In this document: in pieces, positions 8,571-15,347 of the stretch
Layout of the letters: every line of letters begins with the position of its first letter
Position numbering within the stretch: position 1 is the first letter of the stretch
Assembly: GCF_009455625.1 (NCBI RefSeq)
Contig: NZ_QPEQ01000002.1
Location: 620,001-684,000 of the forward strand
Length of the DNA stretch: 64,000 nt
Reading direction: 5' to 3'
DNA from: Paraburkholderia bonniea
Lineage (GTDB): Bacteria > Pseudomonadota > Gammaproteobacteria > Burkholderiales > Burkholderiaceae
The notes under the pieces: model-generated
The model's database searches: none
What the model saw: the letters and a program-made list of their open reading frames with translations, nothing else
Told to the model about the DNA's origin: nothing
Made by a program: the position numbers and the translations under genes

Positions 8571-10364
8571 CTATAGATCTTCCGAGCCGAGCAGCATCTC
8601 GGTGATGCCCTTGCCGGCCTGAACCATCGGCCAGACGTTTTCGGTCGGATCGGTCTGGAAGTCGAGAAACACCGTGCGGTCTTTCAGACGCAGCGCTTCT
8701 TTCAGCGCCGGCTCAACATCCGCACTTTTTTCGATGCGTATTCCGACGTGGCCATACGCTTCAGCCAGCTTCACGAAATCAGGCAAGGCATCCATGTATG
8801 AATGCGAATAGCGCTTGCTGTATTCAATTTGCTGCCATTGCCGGACCATGCCGAGATAGCGGTTATTCAGCGAAATAATCTTGACTGGCGTGTCGTACTG
8901 CTTGCAGGTGGAAAGCTCCTGGATGCACATCTGGATCGAGCCTTCGCCCGTGATGCAGACCACGTCGTCGTCTGGATGAGCCATCTTCACGCCCATCGCC
9001 GCTGGCAGACCAAAGCCCATGGTTCCGAGCCCCCCTGAATTGATCCAGCGGCGCGGCTGGTCAAAACGGTAAAACTGTGCGGCCCACATCTGGTGCTGAC
9101 CTACGTCCGAGCACACATACGCGTTGCCACCAGTGAGCTCCCACAGTTTTTCAACGACGTGCTGCGGCTTGATGATCTCGCTCTCGCGGTCGTACTTCAG
9201 GCAATCTTTCGCGCGCCAGACTTCGATTTCTTGCCACCACTGCGCGAGCGCTGCCGTATCCGGGCCAGACTGCGCCCCTTGCAACTGCTCGATCAGGTCT
9301 TTCAGTACTTCCTTGACGTCGCCGACAATCGGAATATCAACTTTGACGCGCTTGGAAATGGACGAGGGGTCGATATCAATATGAATAATCTTGCGCGGCC
9401 GCGATGCGAAGTGAGCCGGATCGCCAATCACACGGTCATCGAAACGCGCGCCAATCGCAATCAGCACGTCGCAGTGCTGCATCGCCATATTGGCTTCATA
9501 CGTGCCATGCATGCCGAGCATGCCAAGGAATTTTTTGTCGCTTGCGCGGTAGCCGCCCAAGCCCATTAGCGTATTGGTTACCGGATAACCGAGCAGGTCA
9601 GCAAACTGGTTCAGCTCACGCGCCGCATTTGCCAGGATAATCCCGCCACCCGTGTAGATATAGGGGCGCTTTGCCGACAGCAGCAACGCCACCGCCTTGC
9701 GGATCTGCCCTGAATGGCCTTTGGTCACCGGATTGTATGAACGCAGCGAGACGCTTTTCAGTGGCTCGTATTCACACGGTGTTTTGGACACGTCTTTCGG
9801 GATATCAATCAGAACCGGGCCAGGACGGCCGGTGCGGGCGATATAAAACGCCTTTTTGACGGTAGCCGCCAGATCGCGCACATCCTTCACGAGGAAGTTG
9901 TGTTTCACGCAGGGGCGGGTAATGCCAACGGTGTCGCACTCCTGAAACGCATCCTGGCCAATCGCCGCAGTCGGCACCTGGCCGCTGATGACAACCAGTG
10001 GGATCGAATCCATATAAGCCGTGGCGATGCCCGTTACCGCGTTGGTCACACCAGGGCCGGAAGTGACGAGGCAGACGCCCACCTTGCCGGTAGAGCGCGC
10101 GTAGGCATCAGCGGCGTGAACCGCGGCCTGCTCATGACGCACGAGGATGTGCTGAAAGACGTCCTGCTTGTACAGCTCGTCGTAAATATACAGAACCGAG
10201 CCGCCAGGATAGCCCCAGACAAATTCGACTTCTTCGTCGGCAAGGGCTTTCATCAGCACCGTTGCGCCGATTGAATCCGAGGATTCAGTGGAAGCGGGAG
10301 GAGAATTGGGTAAATCGAGGGAATCTATTTCCGGCATGGAAAATTCCGCGCTAGGGGTGTTCAT
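8571..10364 (-). CDS. ilvB: Acetolactate synthase large (catalytic) subunit
   Basis: A thiamine-diphosphate enzyme that forms 2-acetolactate or 2-aceto-2-hydroxybutyrate. Visible are the N-terminal pyrimidine-binding domain with GYPGGSVLYIYDEL and the activating Glu in RHEQAAVHAADAYARSTGK, the central domain with IGARFDDRV, and the C-terminal diphosphate/Mg motif GEGSIQMCIQELSTC. The ATG at 10364 gives 597 residues, in the family range, with AAAGGT upstream. The frame stays open a further 50 codons, but that part lies in the leader after a good promoter and shows no conserved features. First gene of ilvBNC. Confidence 0.96.
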   Translation of the reverse strand: MNTPSAEFSMPEIDSLDLPNSPPASTESSDSIGATVLMKALADEEVEFVWGYPGGSVLYIYDELYKQDVFQHILVRHEQAAVHAADAYARSTGKVGVCLVTSGPGVTNAVTGIATAYMDSIPLVVISGQVPTAAIGQDAFQECDTVGITRPCVKHNFLVKDVRDLAATVKKAFYIARTGRPGPVLIDIPKDVSKTPCEYEPLKSVSLRSYNPVTKGHSGQIRKAVALLLSAKRPYIYTGGGIILANAARELNQFADLLGYPVTNTLMGLGGYRASDKKFLGMLGMHGTYEANMAMQHCDVLIAIGARFDDRVIGDPAHFASRPRKIIHIDIDPSSISKRVKVDIPIVGDVKEVLKDLIEQLQGAQSGPDTAALAQWWQEIEVWRAKDCLKYDRESEIIKPQHVVEKLWELTGGNAYVCSDVGQHQMWAAQFYRFDQPRRWINSGGLGTMGFGLPAAMGVKMAHPDDDVVCITGEGSIQMCIQELSTCKQYDTPVKIISLNNRYLGMVRQWQQIEYSKRYSHSYMDALPDFVKLAEAYGHVGIRIEKSADVEPALKEALRLKDRTVFLDFQTDPTENVWPMVQAGKGITEMLLGSEDL

Positions 10365-10510
10365 CTTTACCTTTCGAATTTTCGGCAAAAAATTGATTGG
10401 GTGCTCTCCACCGGACTCGTGATCCAGATTCAAGCGGCGCGTCCAGTTGAAAGGCGAGCATCTTGGGCTGCACCTCAATTGAGACAAGTCACTTATGTTG
10501 CGAACCGACG

Positions 10511-10539
10511 ACAATATCTGCTGTAGTCCAGACGGTCAA
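10511..10539 (-). promoter_or_regulatory. ilvB promoter
   Basis: TTGACC (10534-10539) and TATTGT (10511-10516) with a 17-bp spacer form a strong sigma-70 type promoter. The leader of about 140 nt contains a 36-codon open frame (MLAFQLDAPL...) whose stop overlaps the ilvB start by a few bases; it is not enriched in Ile, Leu or Val, so simple attenuation is not indicated. Confidence 0.7.
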
Positions 10540-10574
10540 GAAATTTTTCCGCATTGCAACAGACTGGCATTTGA

Positions 10575-10601
10575 TTGATAGCACCTGGTCTGGCCTATAA
10601 C
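10575..10601 (+). promoter_or_regulatory. Possible promoter for the sigma-factor gene
   Basis: TATAAC (10596-10601) has TTGATA 15 bp upstream (10575-10580) or TTGATT 19 bp upstream (10571-10576). Neither spacing is ideal. It points toward the sigma-factor gene, divergent from ilvB. Confidence 0.3.
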
Positions 10602-10758
10602 CAGTTGGCGTAAAAATTTGTTAGCATCCGCCACCGTTTTACGGTTTCGGGATTTTGTGGGCCAGTTTTTTCGAATTTCTGCTTCGAAACCGCTTTTGCC
10701 TTGTTTACGACTGACTGACGACTTAACTACGCGCACGCTCGCTGCGCCGCCCCACTGG

Positions 10759-11322
10759 ATGGCATCAGACCAAGAACTCGCTGATTTTCTGGCGGGCGTC
10801 GAAAGGCGCGCGTTCAAGCAGGCGGTTTATACCGTCAGAGATAACGAAGCCGCGCTCGATATCGTGCAAGACGCGATGATTAAACTCGCCGAAAAATATG
10901 GGGACCGGCCAGCCGCTGAGTTACCACCGGTATTTCAGCGTATTTTGCAAAATGCGATACACGATTATTTTCGTCGGCAGAAAGTGCGCAATACGTGGGT
11001 CAGCCTGTTTTCGTCATTCGGTCACACCGAAGATGATGAATTCGACCTGCTGGAAACCTTCGAAAGCCAGGCCGGTTCGCCAGGTGCGGAAAGCAGCGAG
11101 CAGCAACTCGAGCGCGAGCAAGTACTGCATTTGATCGACGACGAGATTCAAAAATTGCCGGCACGTCAACGGGAGGCGTTTCTCATGCGTTACTGGGAAG
11201 ATATGGACGTCGCCGAGACTGCCGCAGCGATGGGCTGTTCCGAAGGCAGTGTCAAAACACACTGTTCGCGGGCCACCCACACGCTAGCGCACGCGCTCAA
11301 GGCCAAAGGAATCACGCTATGA
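10759..11322 (+). CDS. ECF-like RNA polymerase sigma factor
   Basis: The 187-residue protein has sigma region 2 (ALDIVQDAMIKLAEKYGDRP, then FQRILQNAIHDYFRRQKVRNTW) and region 4 (LPARQREAFLMRYWEDMDVAETAAAMGCSEGSVKTHCSRATHTL), the minimal two-domain layout of extracytoplasmic-function sigma factors. The ATG at 10759 (MASDQELADF) is chosen because recognisable homology begins there; codons upstream look non-coding. Its stop overlaps the DUF3619 start (ATGA), and DUF3106 and RDD genes follow, so it heads a four-gene unit. The DUF3619 product may be its anti-sigma partner; that is inference. Confidence 0.9.
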   Translation: MASDQELADFLAGVERRAFKQAVYTVRDNEAALDIVQDAMIKLAEKYGDRPAAELPPVFQRILQNAIHDYFRRQKVRNTWVSLFSSFGHTEDDEFDLLETFESQAGSPGAESSEQQLEREQVLHLIDDEIQKLPARQREAFLMRYWEDMDVAETAAAMGCSEGSVKTHCSRATHTLAHALKAKGITL

Positions 11323-11735
11323 GCCCCACTCCCGAACCCACCGAACTTGAATTCACCCGGCAGCTACGTCGCGCACTTGACGAAAGCGCCGCTAATCTCG
11401 CACCCGCCACGCTCAGCCGCCTTGCGGCAGCACGTCACCTCGCCGTGGCACAAAAAAAACCCGATGCACTACGCGCGCCGTCATACGCTCCGGTGCTCGC
11501 TGGCACAGGCGGGCTGCTCGATGCCCCTCGTCACCGCATTTCGCCGTTACGCCGCCTGGCGCTGGTATGGCCACTTGCCGCGCTCCTGCTCAGCCTGGCG
11601 GGTATCGCCTACTGGGAAGACCTGCGGCATACCTCCGAGGTGGCCGATATCGATGCCGCGATGCTGAACGATGATTTACCGCTCAAGGCCTATCTTGACC
11701 ATGGCTTCAACGCCTATCTGGCGCGCCGCAATTAA
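11319..11735 (+). CDS. DUF3619 family membrane protein, possible anti-sigma partner
   Basis: 138 residues, with a soluble N-terminal half (EFTRQLRRALDESAANLAPATLSRLAAAR), one membrane segment (LALVWPLAALLLSLAGIAYW, about residues 80-99) and a short periplasmic tail ending near DDLPLKAYLDHGFNAYLARRN. It overlaps the sigma-factor gene by four bases, implying translational coupling. A cytosolic helical part, one membrane helix and coupling to a sigma gene are the layout of anti-sigma factors, but no anti-sigma motif is clearly visible. The function is unassigned. Confidence 0.75.
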   Translation: MSPTPEPTELEFTRQLRRALDESAANLAPATLSRLAAARHLAVAQKKPDALRAPSYAPVLAGTGGLLDAPRHRISPLRRLALVWPLAALLLSLAGIAYWEDLRHTSEVADIDAAMLNDDLPLKAYLDHGFNAYLARRN

Positions 11736-11797
11736 GCCGGGTCAGACCTCGTTCAGCACGATACCCAGCACCAACCAAAACCAAAGGAATTTGCCAG

Positions 11798-12520
11798 GTG
11801 AGCTATAAGCGCGGTCTTGCCGTTGTTTTCGGATGCGCAATAGCTGCCGTCGTGGCGTTCGCTGCGACCTTCCCCCGCTTTTATCCAGCCGCGCCCGCAG
11901 TGGCACCCACGCCCTCAGCCCCGGGCACGCCCTCGCTGGCGGCTGCGCTACCCGGCTTGCCTGGCACCAGCCCGCTTTCCTGGGCTCGCCTGAGCGAGGC
12001 CGAACGTCTCGCGCTGGCACCGTTCGCCACGCAATGGGACAGCTTCAGCGCCGAGCGCAAACGCAAGTGGCTGAAGATCGCGGCACGCTATCCAAAAATG
12101 AACCCGGAGGCGCAAAAACGGCTGCATGCCCGGATGAACGAATGGATTCGCATGTCGCCCGAACAGCGCCGCATGGCCCGGGAAAATTACCAGGCTGCTA
12201 AAGAGTTGCCTCGCGCCGCCCGTCAGGACGCGTGGAAGGCCTATCAAGAACTGCCCGAAGCACAAAAAGAGCGGCTGGCCGCGCTGGAGCGCAAGCGCAA
12301 ACCGACGATTGTCAGCGCTCCGCCTACCGGCAAAACAGAAATTCACGATATCGACCGTCTGGTGAATACCCATCAGCACGATCGCACCACCGCAAGCGCT
12401 TCGGCAGTAAGCCCGCTGGGCAGCAGCATGCCCGGTGCAGCCGCCGTTCCCGCTTCTGGCAACGCCGAAACACCGCCAGGCCCGCCGTTCGACCCCGCAT
12501 CGCTCTTTAACCGCTCGTAA
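11798..12520 (+). CDS. DUF3106 domain protein
   Basis: 240 residues from a GTG start with AAAGGAA about ten bases upstream. After an N-terminal membrane or signal segment (LAVVFGCAIAAVVAFAATF) and a Pro/Ala-rich stretch comes a domain of short Trp-containing helical repeats (LAPFATQWDSFSAERKRKWLKIAARYPKM, then RMNEWIRMSPEQRRMARENY), the recognisable DUF3106 pattern. The C terminus is low-complexity. Probably exported or anchored in the inner membrane. The repeats recall periplasmic metal- or stress-sensing helical proteins, but no function is assigned. It sits between DUF3619 and RDD in the sigma-factor unit. Confidence 0.75.
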   Translation: MSYKRGLAVVFGCAIAAVVAFAATFPRFYPAAPAVAPTPSAPGTPSLAAALPGLPGTSPLSWARLSEAERLALAPFATQWDSFSAERKRKWLKIAARYPKMNPEAQKRLHARMNEWIRMSPEQRRMARENYQAAKELPRAARQDAWKAYQELPEAQKERLAALERKRKPTIVSAPPTGKTEIHDIDRLVNTHQHDRTTASASAVSPLGSSMPGAAAVPASGNAETPPGPPFDPASLFNRS

Positions 12521-12526
12521 GCGCCG

Positions 12527-13024
12527 ATGTCCACGCTTTTAGCGTCCGCTCCTGTGCCGACAGTCCGCCGGCGGCTCGCCGCGCTGCTCTACGAGGCCGT
12601 GATCCTGTTTGGTGTCGTTTTTATCGCCGGCTTTCTGTTCAGCATCCTCACCCAGCAACGCAACGGCCTAGTGCATCACAACCTGCTCGCTGGATGGATC
12701 GCCTTCGTGGTGGGACTGTATTTCGTCTGGTTCTGGTGCCACGGTGGCCAAACCCTGCCGATGAAAACCTGGCGGCTGCGTGTGGTCTGCGCCGATGGCA
12801 GCCCGCTTTCCACCGGCCGCGCCATGCTGCGCTATGGCTTTGCGTGGCTCTGGTTGTTACCGCCGCTGGCGCTGCACCCGTTGCTCGGACTGGCCTTGCC
12901 GCAAACGCTGGCGGTCAGCGCCGGGTGGTTCCTCAGTTGGGCCGCCACGGGCTGCATCGGTCCAAACAAGCAATTCCTGCATGACCGGATGGCGCGCACC
13001 CGCATCATTTTGCTAGCGCGTTAA
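12527..13024 (+). CDS. RDD family integral membrane protein
   Basis: 165 residues with three or four hydrophobic segments (AVILFGVVFIAGFLF, LAGWIAFVVGLYFVWFW, FAWLWLLPPLALHPLLGLAL). It carries the RDD-type opening RRRLAALLYEAVILF and the conserved QTLPMKTWRLRVV loop, with HDRMARTRIILL near the C terminus. RDD proteins are poorly characterised; some affect ion or solute transport. It follows DUF3106 by six bases and closes the sigma-factor unit. Confidence 0.85.
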   Translation: MSTLLASAPVPTVRRRLAALLYEAVILFGVVFIAGFLFSILTQQRNGLVHHNLLAGWIAFVVGLYFVWFWCHGGQTLPMKTWRLRVVCADGSPLSTGRAMLRYGFAWLWLLPPLALHPLLGLALPQTLAVSAGWFLSWAATGCIGPNKQFLHDRMARTRIILLAR

Positions 13025-13116
13025 CCCCTCTCTGCCAGCACGCCACCCACCTGCTGCATCCTCTTTTCAAACCGGCTGCCTCAAGCGCTTCTGGTAAAGC
13101 CCAGTCTTCATCAGCT

Positions 13117-13122
13117 TATAAT
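13117..13122 (+). promoter_or_regulatory. -10 element ahead of the TetR gene
   Basis: A perfect TATAAT lies 90 bp before the TetR start, in the spacer after the RDD gene. No convincing -35 accompanies it. Confidence 0.35.
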
Positions 13123-13212
13123 TAGAAGATCGTCTCAAAAAAACCCACCGCTCCGGGTGACCCGCGCAGCAACCTGCCGTGTACTTAGCCCGCGCTACCA
13201 GAACCGGATGAC

Positions 13213-13944
13213 ATGGAAGCCAAACCTCCCCGCCGCACCCGCGAACGGATTCTCGAACTCTCGCTGAAGCTATTCAATGAGATCGGCGAGCCGAACGTCA
13301 CCACGACGACGATTGCCGAGGAAATGGAAATCAGCCCGGGCAATCTGTACTACCACTTCCGCAATAAAGACGACATCATCAACAGCATCTTCAGCCAGTT
13401 CGAGCAGGAGATTGAAAAGCGGCTGTGCTTCCCCGAAGGACGCCGCGCCACGATTGATGAAATGTGGTCCTACCTGCAGTACATGGTGGAGTTCACCTGG
13501 CGCTACCGTTTTCTGTACCGCGACCTGAACGATCTGCTCGCGCGCAACCGCACACTCGAAACCCATTTCAAGCAAATCATCAGCCATAAGGTGCGGTTTG
13601 CTGGCGAGTTCTGCGAGCAACTAGTCGCGGATCACGAAATGGAGGCGACGGCCGATGAGATCCGTGTGGTGGCCACCAATATCGGCGTGATCGCTACCTA
13701 CTGGCTGTCCTATCAGTTCGTGATGAATCCGCGTAAATACAACGAGCCGGAAACCATTCGCTCAGAGCTGCATCAGGTGAGCGTGCAGATTATTTCGCTG
13801 ATGGCACCTTATTTGCGGGGCCGCTCGCGGGAGTTATTCGACGATCTGGTATCAGGCAAGCTGCCGCGGCGTGAGTTCTACGATTACCGCACGCCGCGTG
13901 AAGGTGCCACGCCGGCTCCTGACAACAATGCACCGCACTCATGA
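13213..13944 (+). CDS. TetR/AcrR family transcriptional regulator
   Basis: 243 residues. The N-terminal TetR DNA-binding domain is clear: RTRERILELSLKLFNEIGEPNVTTTTIAEEMEISPGNLYYHFRNKDDII, with the recognition helix around residues 40-50. The rest is a long helical ligand/dimer domain ending in a hydrophilic tail. Its stop overlaps the start of the downstream LOG gene (ATGA), so the two are coupled. Whether it regulates itself, the LOG gene or remote lipid or efflux genes cannot be told; no operator palindrome was identified. Confidence 0.9.
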   Translation: MEAKPPRRTRERILELSLKLFNEIGEPNVTTTTIAEEMEISPGNLYYHFRNKDDIINSIFSQFEQEIEKRLCFPEGRRATIDEMWSYLQYMVEFTWRYRFLYRDLNDLLARNRTLETHFKQIISHKVRFAGEFCEQLVADHEMEATADEIRVVATNIGVIATYWLSYQFVMNPRKYNEPETIRSELHQVSVQIISLMAPYLRGRSRELFDDLVSGKLPRREFYDYRTPREGATPAPDNNAPHS

Positions 13945-14525
13945 AATCAGTTTGTGTGTATTGCGGCTCGGCCACCGGGGTGCGTCCGCTATATGCCGCA
14001 GCAGCCCGTAGTTTCAGCCAGGCGCTGGTTGAAGCAGGTATCGAACTGGTCTATGGCGGCGGCAAAGTGGGCCTGATGGGCGTGCTGGCAGACGAAGCCA
14101 TGGCGCGCGGCGGACGTGTCACCGGTGTGATCCCCGAGCTCCTGCTCAGCAAGGAGGTCGGCCACACCGGGCTAACTGAGCTGCGAGTCGTGCCAGACAT
14201 GCATCAGCGCAAAAAGCTGATGGCCGACCTGTCGGATGCCTTCGTAGCGATGCCAGGTGGTGTGGGCACACTCGAAGAATTGTTCGAGGTGTACACGTGG
14301 TCCCAGCTTGGCTATCACCAGAAACCTGTCGCGCTGCTGAACATCAACGGCTATTACGATCCCCTGCTGGAAATGTTGCGGCACACCGTGCGCGAAGGTT
14401 TCATGCAGCAGACCTATCTCGACATCCTGCAAGTCGATCACGACCCCCAGGCACTCATCGGCAAGCTGCTACGCTACGCGCCGCCATCCAGCGACAAATG
14501 GTCCACGCATCGCAGCGCGGTGTGA
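13941..14525 (+). CDS. LOG family protein (putative cytokinin riboside 5'-monophosphate phosphoribohydrolase)
   Basis: 194 residues of the TIGR00730 (LOG-like) family, Rossmann-fold enzymes that hydrolyse N6-modified AMP or other nucleoside monophosphates to base plus ribose 5-phosphate. The signature PGGVGTLEE lies near residues 101-109, and the earlier YGGGKVGLMGVLADEAM supplies the phosphate-binding loop. In bacteria without cytokinin signalling these enzymes often salvage or dispose of nucleotides. Coupled by a 4-bp overlap to the TetR gene and followed by a strong hairpin. Confidence 0.88.
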   Translation: MKSVCVYCGSATGVRPLYAAAARSFSQALVEAGIELVYGGGKVGLMGVLADEAMARGGRVTGVIPELLLSKEVGHTGLTELRVVPDMHQRKKLMADLSDAFVAMPGGVGTLEELFEVYTWSQLGYHQKPVALLNINGYYDPLLEMLRHTVREGFMQQTYLDILQVDHDPQALIGKLLRYAPPSSDKWSTHRSAV

Positions 14526-14560
14526 CGTGGGAGGGGAAGGTAAAGCAGGTCCCGGAAAGA

Positions 14561-14590
14561 AGCCGGGGCTGCACATATCAAGCCCCGGCT
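14561..14590. terminator. Bidirectional hairpin between the LOG and DUF924 genes
   Basis: Perfect 10-bp arms AGCCGGGGCT / AGCCCCGGCT around a 10-nt loop, between convergent genes. No long T run follows on either side. Confidence 0.6.
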
Positions 14591-14597
14591 CAACGTT

Positions 14598-15227
14598 TCA
14601 GAATGACGAGCCTGGCTCGCGTAGAAAAGCGATTTCTGCCTCTGTTGAGGCTCGGCCAAGCCATGCATTGCGATGAGGAAAACGGCCGAAGCGCTCGATG
14701 ATTTCCGCGTGCCGCACCGCGTAGCCGTAATACCCTTCGCCGCCAGGCTCCGCGCCCAGCGGCTGGCACAGCCGTAGCGCTTCACGTTGGCTCGCCATGG
14801 TTTCGTCGTGTTCGAACGGCAGATAGGCGAACACCCGGTGATGCACCGTGGGCAAACGCTGGTCAGCACCGCTAGCCACGATGTCGCGGGCGATCTGCAG
14901 CGCTTTGGGGTCAGCGGCAAACGCAAGCGGCGTGCCGCGATGGCAATTACGCGAAAACTGGTCCAGCACGATAACCAGCGCCAGCGCGCCTAACGGCGTG
15001 GCGCACCAGTGATCCAGCGCACCCGCTCGTCCGGCCTCAAGCAGCGCCCCAAAACGCTCGCGCAGCAGCGCATCGAACGCCTCATCGTGGGCAAACCAGA
15101 TCGAGCGGCTTTGACCAAACGTTGCCGACTCTGGCGCGCCGAACCAGAAATCCAGCACCGCTTTGGCTTGTGACTCAAGCGCATCGTTAGCCGCGCCAGT
15201 ATTTGCCTGGTTGAATGTTTCGCTCAT
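14598..15227 (-). CDS. DUF924 family protein
   Basis: 209 residues from an ATG preceded by GGAGG at good spacing. The family pattern is present: AVLDFWFGAPES at the start, PLGALALVIVLDQFSRNCHRGTPLAFAADPKAL in the middle and FAYLPFEHDETMASQREALRL later. DUF924 proteins are helical, TPR-like and widely conserved; no biochemical role is established. It lies downstream of the large permease gene but 120 bp apart. Confidence 0.85.
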   Translation of the reverse strand: MSETFNQANTGAANDALESQAKAVLDFWFGAPESATFGQSRSIWFAHDEAFDALLRERFGALLEAGRAGALDHWCATPLGALALVIVLDQFSRNCHRGTPLAFAADPKALQIARDIVASGADQRLPTVHHRVFAYLPFEHDETMASQREALRLCQPLGAEPGGEGYYGYAVRHAEIIERFGRFPHRNAWLGRASTEAEIAFLREPGSSF

Positions 15228-15347
15228 GCCGCCTCCGTGTGCCAGCCAGCGTCTACGTTCTGCAGCAAAAACCCGTCTTGCGTCATATCCCTCACTCCTT
15301 TCAGGTTGAGTTACCCCCCGTTGCCGCATCTGCCTTGAGAGGGCGCT

